From Chloroflexota bacterium (GTDB lineage Bacteria > Cyanobacteriota > Vampirovibrionia > Obscuribacterales > Obscuribacteraceae), in assembly GCA_005240105.1 (NCBI GenBank), contig SBAT01000192.1:1-17260 (forward strand): a DNA stretch of 17,260 nt, given 5' to 3'. The position numbers and the translations under genes are program-made. Under the pieces are notes generated by a model. That model ran no database searches. It saw only the letters and a program-made list of their open reading frames with translations, and was not told the DNA's origin. Of the stretch, positions 1 to 6,453 are shown piece after piece (position 1 is the stretch's first letter; every line of letters begins with the position of its first letter).

Positions 1-183
1 ATTGCCCTTCTCGTCAAATTTGCCAGGTCCTGCTGCCAGGATTTCGCCTTGTTGTGGCTTTTCTTTGGCTGTATCTGGTAGGACGATGCCACCGGAGGTC
101 TTTTCCTCGGCTTCGAGTTTCTTGACCACGACACGGTCGGCAAGTGGTTTCAAACTGAGTTTACTTGGTGTTGCTGTTGCCAC
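1..183 (-). CDS. groES: Co-chaperonin GroES (Hsp10), N-terminal part, cut by window edge
   Basis: GroES is the heptameric lid of the GroEL folding chamber in the cytoplasm. The 61 visible codons encode a typical Hsp10 start: a KPLADRVVVKK stretch near residues 12-22, then EEKTSGGIVLPDTAKEKPQQG and AAGPGK, where the conserved GGIVLPD begins the mobile loop. The start codon is GTG at 183-181, followed by GCA (Ala). The start is supported by a purine-rich GAGGAG site about seven bases upstream. The rest of the gene, and presumably groEL, lies beyond base 1. I searched the upstream region (184-395) for a CIRCE operator and did not find one. Identity is secure; only the C-terminal half is missing because the window ends. 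Confidence 0.93.
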   Translation of the reverse strand, partial: MATATPSKLSLKPLADRVVVKKLEAEEKTSGGIVLPDTAKEKPQQGEILAAGPGKFDEKGN

Positions 184-224
184 TGGAACTCTCCTCAAAA
201 ATAGTAGTGAGATGGACACGAAAG

Positions 225-262
225 GTGAGAAGGTTTTCAGAAGAAAACTGTTCTCGCCTCAC
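225..262 (-). promoter_or_regulatory. Imperfect hairpin in the groES leader
   Basis: Between the terminator-like hairpin at 349-368 and the groES start, an imperfect inverted repeat centres on the GAAAAC/GTTTTC pair (about 233-238 with 243-248), with weaker GAG/CTC pairing outside it. It lies about 40 bases upstream of the GTG start, so it could be a leader structure. There is no T-tract. I could not place a convincing -35/-10 pair for groES in 184-348. Function is not known and chance is possible. Confidence 0.3.
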
Positions 263-348
263 AAATAGAAGTTTAACTACTAGAAACCGCTGCCCGGCTG
301 CTTTAGCTACATTTTTTAAGGATTTTGGAGGTTGGTTCATAGCGTAAA

Positions 349-368
349 GGGAGCAGTTTCCTGCCCCC
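349..368 (-). terminator. Probable intrinsic terminator after the GAF-GGDEF gene
   Basis: Read on the minus strand, GGGGGCAG-GAAA-CTGCTCCC forms an 8-bp stem with one G-U pair and a GAAA (GNRA) tetraloop, then TTTACG. It begins about 28 bases past the stop of the 396-2066 gene, where a terminator would be expected, and separates that gene from groES. The T-run is only three bases, so strength is uncertain. Confidence 0.55.
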
Positions 369-395
369 AAAGCCGCATCAGAACTTCATTTCACG

Positions 396-2066
396 CTATT
401 CAGGCTTCTTTTTGAACAAGGTGGGTGCTGAACGCATCCATGGAGAGAATTCTTCCTTAGCGTTTATTACATGTTTCATCTTGGCTTGCCGTTCGCCGAC
501 CACTGCCAACCGGGCCTTTGTAGCCAGTTCTTCCCAGGCAATTGGACCCTGGTTTTGCTGTCCTACTTCCGCCACCTTAACTCGGTCGCGCCCCTCGTAC
601 TTAGCGACATCTAGAGCCTGTTCTGCTGCTTGCAGAAGAGTCTTGGCGTCCGAAGCATTATACGGGCAGGCAGCCAAGCCGATTGAAACAGTAACCATGC
701 CTATGCCGGGAGCCGTTTTGCCACGAATCTTTTGGCGCAGACGGTCTGCTACGTCATTGGCATTCTGCAGCGGGGTCTCCGGCAGAATAATTCCAAACTG
801 GGCTCCAGCTGTACGACATGGAATGTCGATATCACGCAGGGTTTCTTTGATAATAGCCGCAGCGTGTTTAATCGCCTCATCACCTTTGTCTTGCCCAAAG
901 TATTCGTTGACGTGAGAGAGGTGATCGATATCGATAAGCATAATTGCCAGATCGCGCTTGTGACGCTGTGATCGTTCAATTTCCTTATCCAAGGATTCTT
1001 CGAAGTGCCACCGGTTATAGAGCCCGGTATGGGCGTCTTCGATTGCCTGGGCTGTCACCGATTCGTGAGTGAGTGCTGAGGACAGAGCCGTTGAAACCTG
1101 TGCCACGAGTGACTCCAGCAATTCAATTTGTTCGCGGTGAAAGGCTCGTTGTTCGATTGAAAATAAAAGTATTGCACCCAATGACTTGCCGTCATGCACC
1201 ATTGGTAAAGCCAGTGCTGATCCAAAGACACTACCGTCAGAGGCTAGAGGCAGACCATGTGCGTGACTGCTGGCATCAGGCAAATATTCCGGTTTACCCG
1301 ATGAGATTGCCCGACCGGTAATGGTATTGTTCAAGGAAAGGTCTAAGCGATCCAGTCCGCGCCCATCAAAACCCTTGAAAGCAGTGACTTTCAATGTGTT
1401 CTCTTTCTCAGGATCATTGAGCATGATCATGCAGTCGGATGTGTTGCTTAAAACAAGTACTGTGTCAGCAGCAATTTGCAGGACTTCGGCAATCCTCAAT
1501 GAGCTGGAATTGAGAGCGCAAGAGGTTTTGTAGAGAGTGCTCAATCGCTCGCGTTCAAATTCACTACGTCCAAATAAAATGGCGTTGGCTACCGCTAAGG
1601 CGACGATGTCGGCAATTTCTTGCAGCATCCCCATTTGGGCGACTGCCATCGGATCGGACAAGTCTAAAAGAAGGGCTCCAACCATCAATTTAGAGGCAAT
1701 GAGAGGAAGCGCAATTTGCGTCTTTGAATTTTCCCTCTGCATAATCGTATGTGAGATATCCGGGGCAGGTTTTCCTTGACCGGCGGACGCAGATGAACGC
1801 TTTTGGGCGACTTCTTTGAGCAGGCTTTCTGCCGTGAAAGGGACAATTCGCAATTGCTCCATGGAGGTTTCCGAATAACCGCGTCCGGACATTAACTTGA
1901 ATGCCAGACCTTCGTTATCGGCAAGGAAAATGGCTACCTTCGCTCCGCCTGGCAGCTCGGATAAATGCTGTGTTGCAGCCTCCAAGACATCTTTCAGGCG
2001 CAATGAGGTTATAAGTGCCTTCTGCATGGCCATGGAGCGCTGCGAAAGGTTGGTATCGCTTATCAT
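396..2066 (-). CDS. Two GAF domains plus degenerate GGDEF domain; likely c-di-GMP receptor
   Basis: This is a soluble 556-residue signalling protein with no membrane segment or signal peptide. GAF domain 1 spans about residues 15-165, GAF domain 2 about 175-335, and the GGDEF domain about 340-500, followed by a 55-residue basic tail. The GGDEF domain keeps its opening motif (DAHTGLYNR, 344-352) and the first metal-site aspartate in LIDIDHL. The signature itself reads AGAQF (420-424) instead of GGDEF/GGEEF, so cyclase activity is unlikely. RDID at 411-414 sits exactly five residues before the signature, matching the RxxD inhibitory I-site that binds c-di-GMP. I infer a c-di-GMP sensor rather than an enzyme, comparable in plan to PelD. 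A GGGAGA site precedes the ATG by about seven bases. The gene stands alone, divergent from the HIT gene. A purely structural role for the GGDEF fold is the main alternative. Confidence 0.9.
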   Translation of the reverse strand: MISDTNLSQRSMAMQKALITSLRLKDVLEAATQHLSELPGGAKVAIFLADNEGLAFKLMSGRGYSETSMEQLRIVPFTAESLLKEVAQKRSSASAGQGKPAPDISHTIMQRENSKTQIALPLIASKLMVGALLLDLSDPMAVAQMGMLQEIADIVALAVANAILFGRSEFERERLSTLYKTSCALNSSSLRIAEVLQIAADTVLVLSNTSDCMIMLNDPEKENTLKVTAFKGFDGRGLDRLDLSLNNTITGRAISSGKPEYLPDASSHAHGLPLASDGSVFGSALALPMVHDGKSLGAILLFSIEQRAFHREQIELLESLVAQVSTALSSALTHESVTAQAIEDAHTGLYNRWHFEESLDKEIERSQRHKRDLAIMLIDIDHLSHVNEYFGQDKGDEAIKHAAAIIKETLRDIDIPCRTAGAQFGIILPETPLQNANDVADRLRQKIRGKTAPGIGMVTVSIGLAACPYNASDAKTLLQAAEQALDVAKYEGRDRVKVAEVGQQNQGPIAWEELATKARLAVVGERQAKMKHVINAKEEFSPWMRSAPTLFKKKPE

Positions 2067-2177
2067 TTAAAGTCTCCCTTCTTTAACCTCATATACCCTG
2101 TACTCTTTAATTAGCACAAAACAAATTCAGGCATGCATAATTATCAGGCGCTTGATTGAACCCCAGATGGAGCTTCC

Positions 2178-2525
2178 ATGACCAATTTAGACAGTAAAAA
2201 TTGCCTCTTCTGCAAGATTTCTGCCAAGGAAATCTCTTCCAATATAGTGCTGGAGGGCGATGACTTTGTGGCTATCCGGGACATTAATCCGGTGGCACCG
2301 ACTCATATCTTGATTTTGCCGAAAAACCATTACGACAACCTGTCGAAAGCCGAGGACGCAGCAGAGCTTGGCCGCCTCTTTATGGTTGCTAAACAATTGG
2401 CCGAAATGGAAAAGCTAAAGGGTTATCGCGTCGTAGTAAACAACGGTCGCGAATCGGGGCAAACCGTCGATCACCTACATATTCATGTGCTTGGCGGACG
2501 CTTCCTCAAATGGCCCCCGGGTTAG
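2178..2525 (+). CDS. HIT-family (HINT/PKCI-like) nucleotide hydrolase
   Basis: HINT proteins are small cytoplasmic dimers that hydrolyse purine nucleoside phosphoramidates and related adenylates. The protein is 115 residues, the normal full length. The histidine triad is H99-L-H101-I-H103-V, with H101 in the position of the nucleophile. GQTVDHLHIHVLGGR and the C-terminal WPPG are typical of the HINT branch. The N-terminal CLFCKI is the usual opening of bacterial members, and the two cysteines may bind zinc. GGAG sits about seven bases before the ATG. The gene is single and divergent from the GAF-GGDEF gene. The physiological substrate cannot be told from the sequence. Confidence 0.93.
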   Translation: MTNLDSKNCLFCKISAKEISSNIVLEGDDFVAIRDINPVAPTHILILPKNHYDNLSKAEDAAELGRLFMVAKQLAEMEKLKGYRVVVNNGRESGQTVDHLHIHVLGGRFLKWPPG

Positions 2526-2540
2526 TACCCTATATATGCT

Positions 2541-2654
2541 CCGGTGCCGCAGAGCCGGCACCTCCGCTTGCCGTGCGGCATTTCCACGCTCCGCTTCGCA
2601 TTGCTCCTCGCAACGCTGCGCTCTCGCTATGGCAATTTCCTTCGCCGTGAAGGC
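2541..2654 (+). repeat. GC-rich hairpin-rich element (REP-like), may act as terminator
   Basis: Starting 15 bases after the HIT stop, this stretch is much richer in G+C than its flanks and is packed with short inverted repeats. These are GGTGCCG-CAGAGC-CGGCACC (2543-2562, perfect 7-bp stem), TGCCG-TG-CGGCA (about 2569-2580), TTGC-TCCTC-GCAA, and CCTTC-GCCGT-GAAGG near the right end. On the minus strand it contains alternating GCGNAG-type words like those in intergenic repeats of many bacteria. The first hairpin could end HIT transcription but lacks a T-run. Whether this is a dispersed repeat needs genome-wide comparison. Confidence 0.45.
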
Positions 2655-2828
2655 TTAATAAATGCCAAATTAATGGCGCTGCCACGGATCGAGTGTTTTT
2701 ATTCGCTACATGAAAATTCATGCTGCCAGTTAAACTACCTCTTGAAATGGGTATTACTTAAGTGCAAGGCGTGGTGGGAGTTAATTAGTGGAAGAGCTTG
2801 CAGGTCTCAAAAAGATGGTGCAAAACCT

Positions 2829-3041
2829 ATGGTTACCCAGGAGAAAAATGATCAAGTATTGTGGATGGCGGATTGCTACACGTTAGCAAAACGCTTCCCT
2901 GACGTGACTACCTGGATGTCGCTTTTAGAGCGTATTGCGCCTAAAACCTGCAGTCTAAGCCCATTCCACTATTGGTTGTGGAAAGAAATTTGGCTCGCCT
3001 CGCATTCTGTTGATGCTGAGGAAAAGCCGGCTCTAGTTTAG
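2829..3041 (+). CDS. Doubtful small ORF, hypothetical protein
   Basis: An open frame of 70 codons plus stop fills part of the 526-base gap between the HIT gene and the glycosyltransferase. From ATG 2829 the product is soluble-looking and contains a tryptophan-rich segment (DVTTWMSLLERIAP, then FHYWLWKEIWLAS) with a charged tail. The frame is open further upstream, back through the GC-rich repeat, but that part does not look like protein. There is no good ribosome site before ATG 2829. It ends 10 bases before the converging glycosyltransferase stop. I recognise no family. It may be a remnant of a longer gene or not a gene at all. Confidence 0.3.
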   Translation: MVTQEKNDQVLWMADCYTLAKRFPDVTTWMSLLERIAPKTCSLSPFHYWLWKEIWLASHSVDAEEKPALV

Positions 3042-3051
3042 GTGTGGAAAT

Positions 3052-3855
3052 TTAGGGACGGAATAGTGGACTTTGTTTGAGTCCGTTTTTTGCTGCCCAG
3101 AAACTCATTAGGCTACGCAATACGCCTAGTCCATACTTCACGCTGTTCATGAAATTAATAGACGAGGCTTCAGCAAAATAGCGAGTCTCGACTGGAATTT
3201 CTTCAATTTTGAATCCGAAATAAACAGCCTGGCAAAGAATTTCAGCATCAAAAACAAATGCTAGTGAATTGCGTAGGAATGGTACCGTCTCGAGGAAACG
3301 GCGGCTGTATGCTCTGTAGCCAGTATGGAACTCAGACAAATTAGTGCCGAGGATTGTATTTTGTGTGGTGGTTAAAAAGCGATTGGCAATGTACTTGTAC
3401 ATCGGCATTCCGCCTTTCAATGCTCCGCCGCCGAGGAAGCGTGATCCCAAAACGATGTCTGCGCGACCCTCAATAATTGGAGCAATCATCTCGGGAATCT
3501 TGCGCGGATCGTATTGATAGTCCGGGTGCAGCATGATGACGATATCTGCACCGTCACGTAAGGCTTCAAAATAACAAGTCTTTTGGTTGCCACCATAACC
3601 TAAGTTATGTGGGTGTTTAACAATTTTGATTGGCAGAGTGCCGGCGACAGCTACAGTGTCGTCTTTACTGCAATCGTCGACCAGAATAACTTCGGAAAAT
3701 GTGCCTTTGGGCATGTCTTCAAAAGTCTTGAGCAGGGTTTTGGCAGCATTGTATGCTGGCATAGTAACTATGACTTTAGGTGATTGCGGGACCGAACTTG
3801 TGTACTTACTTGTGGTTGTAGTGGTCGATTGATGACCGGTTGTGCTATTAACCAT
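3052..3855 (-). CDS. Family 2 glycosyltransferase (dolichyl-phosphate-mannose-synthase-like)
   Basis: The enzyme transfers a sugar from a nucleotide-sugar to a lipid carrier or polysaccharide at the cytoplasmic face of the membrane. From ATG 3855 it has 267 residues. The GT-A fold begins at PKVIVTMPAYNAAKTL (about 26-41), followed by ILVDDCSKDDT with the D60-D61 nucleotide-binding pair. PHNLGYGGNQKTCY and HPDYQYDP (110-117) supply the DxD-like metal site, and GSRFLGGGALKGGMP is shared with polyprenyl-phosphate glycosyltransferases. No membrane helices follow the catalytic domain, so it is a short-form member. The frame is open upstream to a TTG at 3936 and an ATG at 3909, but these fall inside a good promoter (3908-3936), so I prefer 3855. 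It is divergent from the TPR membrane gene. The sugar and acceptor are unknown. Confidence 0.88.
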   Translation of the reverse strand: MVNSTTGHQSTTTTTSKYTSSVPQSPKVIVTMPAYNAAKTLLKTFEDMPKGTFSEVILVDDCSKDDTVAVAGTLPIKIVKHPHNLGYGGNQKTCYFEALRDGADIVIMLHPDYQYDPRKIPEMIAPIIEGRADIVLGSRFLGGGALKGGMPMYKYIANRFLTTTQNTILGTNLSEFHTGYRAYSRRFLETVPFLRNSLAFVFDAEILCQAVYFGFKIEEIPVETRYFAEASSINFMNSVKYGLGVLRSLMSFWAAKNGLKQSPLFRP

Positions 3856-3889
3856 ATTGATGCTGCGAAGTCCTCGGAAAGAGTCCCAT
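3848..3889 (-). other. Possible 13-codon leader ORF overlapping the glycosyltransferase start
   Basis: Downstream of the promoter, TGGAG lies four bases before an ATG (3889) that opens a 13-codon frame reading MGLFPRTSQHQYG. Its TAA stop overlaps the preferred glycosyltransferase start in the string ATGGTTAA. The glycosyltransferase ATG has no ribosome site of its own, so translation could be coupled through this short ORF. This is inference from position only; the peptide itself resembles nothing I know. Confidence 0.25.
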
Positions 3890-3907
3890 AAATCTCCAAA
3901 CCTTAGC

Positions 3908-3936
3908 ATGTTAAGAGGACTGGGCGGCAAAGTCAA
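3908..3936 (-). promoter_or_regulatory. Sigma70-type promoter for the glycosyltransferase gene
   Basis: On the minus strand TTGACT (3936-3931) is followed by a 17-base spacer and TAACAT (3913-3908). This is close to the TTGACA-N17-TATAAT consensus. The start of transcription would fall near 3901, about 45 bases before ATG 3855. This placement argues against the longer TTG or ATG starts, which lie within the promoter. Confidence 0.55.
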
Positions 3937-3960
3937 TTTTCAAAGGGGTACATTAGGTTA

Positions 3961-5154
3961 ATGAAGGACTTACCGACCTCAACGACCCATCGCTTGTATA
4001 CGCTTCTGGGCGCCACTTTTGTGGCTTTTGAAGGAGCATTTCTTGTGCTCTGGTCAAATGACTTTTGGTTCAGGATTAATCTCGTTTTAGTGGCTGTGCC
4101 AACCCTGGTTTTAGCCGGCCTTGTTGCTCACTTATTTCTTACCTGGCAGGAAAGTCCGCGGGGAATGCAGTTCTTTTCCTGGCTATTTAAGGGACAGGCG
4201 CCCATTACTTATCGCCGATGGCTGAGTCTCGATGATGACGGTGTCACAGTTGGCTCTCGGCGTTTGATATGGAGTGCGATAGACGGACTGACGGTAACCA
4301 TCTTTGGTAATCTGCAAATTCGCTCTTTTGCACTTTCTGGTAAATCGACCAAAGAGCCGGAAATGATTTTGAAATTGCCCTTTGGTGCAAGCGATTTTGC
4401 TAATCAAGTTGAGCTTGTGTCGACAGCTGAAAAACATAAGCCGACTTTATTCACCAACAAACGATTGGAAAAAGCTGTAAATGCCAAGCCAGGTAAAGGT
4501 GAGGTAATTCTGCGCAATCTGTATGCGGCATTCATAGTGATTTTGCTCTGCGATATCTCTTATTCGACATTTTCATATCTGGAATTGATGAAGCAGTATC
4601 ACTTAGCGCAGCAGGCTGCTAAAGCTCACGAGTTGGAAAAAGCACGAGAGTATTTAAAGGTTGCAGAAGCAATTCAAGACAATCCTCCGGCATTTTCTTA
4701 CACGACACCGAAGCTAATGAAAGATGGCGCAGTGGCTGCCGGTGCATTGCGTGCCCGTGCTGAAACACTTCATGCACTAGGCGACATACCAGGCGCAATT
4801 GGAGCCGCTGAGATGGCTCACAAGGCGCAACCGACGAGTTACAAGACAAGTTTGCTATTGGCCCGCTTGCTCGCTGAGCAAGGCAAAGTTGCCGAGGCTC
4901 GCGGGCAGGTGCTTACAGCCATTGATTTGCGTGCTGATGAGCTTATTCCTTACCTCTACATGATGGCTCTCTATTGCCAGATGGATAAGCGCCCGCAGGC
5001 AGAACGCTTCTACAAGCAAAGTATGAACACTCTAATAGACGAGGTCTTTGGCGAAGAACCGAACTGGCCGCCGGGCAGCAATCGCAACCTGCACGAGCTT
5101 TTCTCGTCAGATGACGTTAATTTCCTATTTGAGCGGCTCATTAAGCACCCTTAA
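3961..5154 (+). CDS. Membrane protein with PH-like domain and C-terminal TPR repeats
   Basis: I do not recognise a named family for this 397-residue protein. Two hydrophobic helices lie near the N-terminus (about 12-31 and 38-60). A beta-rich segment of about residues 85-150, with the pattern LDDDGVTVGSRRLIWSAIDGL, resembles bacterial PH (DUF304-type) domains. A third membrane helix spans about 185-203. From about 210 to 355 the chain is alanine-rich and helical with TPR-like repeats (for example ALGDIPGAIGAAEMAHKAQP and LLAEQGKVAEARGQVLTAIDLRA). It is probably an inner-membrane scaffold presenting a TPR domain. AGG lies close to ATG 3961, giving a weak ribosome site. It is divergent from the glycosyltransferase and may act with envelope-polymer genes nearby, but no function can be assigned. 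Confidence 0.85.
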   Translation: MKDLPTSTTHRLYTLLGATFVAFEGAFLVLWSNDFWFRINLVLVAVPTLVLAGLVAHLFLTWQESPRGMQFFSWLFKGQAPITYRRWLSLDDDGVTVGSRRLIWSAIDGLTVTIFGNLQIRSFALSGKSTKEPEMILKLPFGASDFANQVELVSTAEKHKPTLFTNKRLEKAVNAKPGKGEVILRNLYAAFIVILLCDISYSTFSYLELMKQYHLAQQAAKAHELEKAREYLKVAEAIQDNPPAFSYTTPKLMKDGAVAAGALRARAETLHALGDIPGAIGAAEMAHKAQPTSYKTSLLLARLLAEQGKVAEARGQVLTAIDLRADELIPYLYMMALYCQMDKRPQAERFYKQSMNTLIDEVFGEEPNWPPGSNRNLHELFSSDDVNFLFERLIKHP

Positions 5155-5163
5155 GGGTTTTCT
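5147..5163 (+). terminator. Weak terminator-like palindrome at the TPR gene stop
   Basis: ACCC-TTAA-GGGT surrounds the stop codon (TAA 5152-5154) and runs into TTTTCTC. The stem is only four base pairs, so this would be weak at best. It is noted because it is the only candidate between this gene and the next plus-strand gene. Confidence 0.25.
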
Positions 5164-5183
5164 CGGAACTCTTGGCTGCCGGT

Positions 5184-5189
5184 TATAAT
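5184..5189 (+). promoter_or_regulatory. Candidate -10 box (TATAAT) upstream of the SGNH gene
   Basis: A perfect TATAAT lies 53 bases before the ATG at 5242. No good -35 hexamer is found 16-18 bases upstream, so an activator or a weak promoter would be implied. If used, the transcript starts near 5196 and its leader consists almost entirely of the repeat at 5204-5236. Confidence 0.4.
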
Positions 5190-5203
5190 TACCAGGTTTG
5201 GAA

Positions 5204-5236
5204 TGTCATTCTGAACGAAGTGAAGAATCTCACGAG
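5204..5236 (+). repeat. Short dispersed-type repeat (TGTCATTCTGAACGAAG...) in the SGNH leader
   Basis: The string TGTCATTCTGAACGAAG, continuing TGAAGAATCTCACGAG, matches the TCATTCTGAGCGNAGCGAAGAATCTC type of intergenic repeat that I recall from many unrelated bacterial genomes. It shares its opening with both arms of the long inverted repeat at 13727-13874 and with the fragment at 13885-13897. It ends only five bases before the ATG of the 5242 gene and thus occupies its ribosome-binding region. Confidence 0.6.
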
Positions 5237-5241
5237 TTAAC

Positions 5242-6453
5242 ATGCGAGAGCCCGTGCAGCAGTCAACCATACGCAAAATTGTTTTTAGCACAACGGTATT
5301 ATCCGTGGTGCTCGTTGTGGTGTTTGATCTCTGGCTTGGTCTTGCTCATCCTCTAGCAAAATCACCGACTGCAAGTCTGGACCGCACTGAAGTCTATTGC
5401 GCCACCAAGACATACGAGAAGGAGGTGAAATCTCCTTCTGTTGTAGTGCTTGGTTCGTCACTTGTCACTGCACCGATTATGCAAGCGGAAGCAAATTATC
5501 ATAAGTCTGTAATACCACGCTTCTTGCACAGACGATCACACGTCATTGAAAATGCACTAGCCGATAGACTCGGTGGAAAGCCTGATGTCTATTGCATGGC
5601 TGTTGGTGGCGAAATGGCGTCTGACGCCTATTTGATAACGAAGCGCCTGTTGAAAAATAACAGCACGCCAATTGCTGTTGTCTATGGAGTTGCACCAAGA
5701 GACTTTCAAGACAATTTGATGCCCGGCATTCAATCGAGTGAAACATTTAGAGTCTTGTCTGATATCGACGACGTGCAAGATCTTTGCCGCAATGTCTCAC
5801 TGACATTCGATCAGCAAGCTGGACTGATCGTTGAACGAATAAGTGCATTGGCTCGCTACCGTGCAGACATTCGCTCGTATGTGACTCTAAAAGGCAAGAA
5901 GCTTGTTGAAGGCATGTTGCCATTCCCCATCTTTGAAAAAATGGGTCCAGACCTGCAAGTGCGAGTACGTCGTGATGGCTGGTTTCCCGAAGAGGCATTG
6001 GGTACGCCGCCGGCTGTGCCGGGTTATGCAGTTGAACACACGCCGGAACAACAAGTCACCTATGAATACATTCGTCGCTACAATCCACTAGCACAAAAAT
6101 TAGTCGATACGGAATTTGGTTATTTAAATAAGTTATTCGAATTGTGTGATCAGAAAGACGTGCCGGTAGTCGTCGTTAATATGCCTCTGAGCGCTTTCAA
6201 CAGGAAACTGATGGCCAAAGGCTTTTACGATGAGTATTTATCTCGTATGAAAACTGCCTGCGTAAAAGCAAATGCTGAATTCATCGACCTCAATACGCCT
6301 GAATGGGACGAAGCATCTAATTTCGTAGACTCTGTTCACTTGAAGCCCGAAGTCAGTCAGAAGTTCCTGGAAAACCTAGCTGAAGTTATCTCAAAGTCCC
6401 AAGCCGCCATTGCTATTAGGACGAACAAGGCAATAGCCGCAAAGTCCCAGTAA
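5242..6453 (+). CDS. SGNH-hydrolase-like membrane-anchored protein (paralogue 1 of 4)
   Basis: A 403-residue protein with one N-terminal membrane helix (about 12-34), so the rest should lie outside the cytoplasmic membrane. It shows SGNH features: a VVVLGSSL block with Ser73 as nucleophile candidate, and DSVHL near the end with Asp363 and His366 completing a Ser-Asp-His triad in the usual SGNH order. Between them are the family-specific GGEMASDAY, YGVAPRDFQDN and VVNMP. These motifs recur in the three SGNH proteins of the MBOAT operon at 8191-12054, so it is their paralogue. Its likely role is transfer or hydrolysis of acetyl groups on a surface polysaccharide (DltD/AlgJ/DUF1574-like; assignment inferred). 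A repeat precedes the start, and only a weak GAG ribosome site is visible. A GTG a few codons downstream is an alternative start. Confidence 0.82.
   Translation: MREPVQQSTIRKIVFSTTVLSVVLVVVFDLWLGLAHPLAKSPTASLDRTEVYCATKTYEKEVKSPSVVVLGSSLVTAPIMQAEANYHKSVIPRFLHRRSHVIENALADRLGGKPDVYCMAVGGEMASDAYLITKRLLKNNSTPIAVVYGVAPRDFQDNLMPGIQSSETFRVLSDIDDVQDLCRNVSLTFDQQAGLIVERISALARYRADIRSYVTLKGKKLVEGMLPFPIFEKMGPDLQVRVRRDGWFPEEALGTPPAVPGYAVEHTPEQQVTYEYIRRYNPLAQKLVDTEFGYLNKLFELCDQKDVPVVVVNMPLSAFNRKLMAKGFYDEYLSRMKTACVKANAEFIDLNTPEWDEASNFVDSVHLKPEVSQKFLENLAEVISKSQAAIAIRTNKAIAAKSQ

Noticed and set aside
2..268. Open frame on the plus strand over the first 268 bases
   Set aside because: It is the antisense of groES, whose reading on the minus strand is unmistakable, and its composition is not protein-like.
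2067..2177. Promoters between the divergent GAF-GGDEF and HIT genes
   Set aside because: CATAAT (2136-2141, plus) and TATATG (minus, near 2090) could be -10 boxes, but neither has a credible -35 at proper spacing, so I did not annotate them.
5543..5778. Antisense frames inside the SGNH gene at 5242-6453
   Set aside because: They are shadow frames with no ribosome sites, and the sense protein is clearly conserved with its paralogues.
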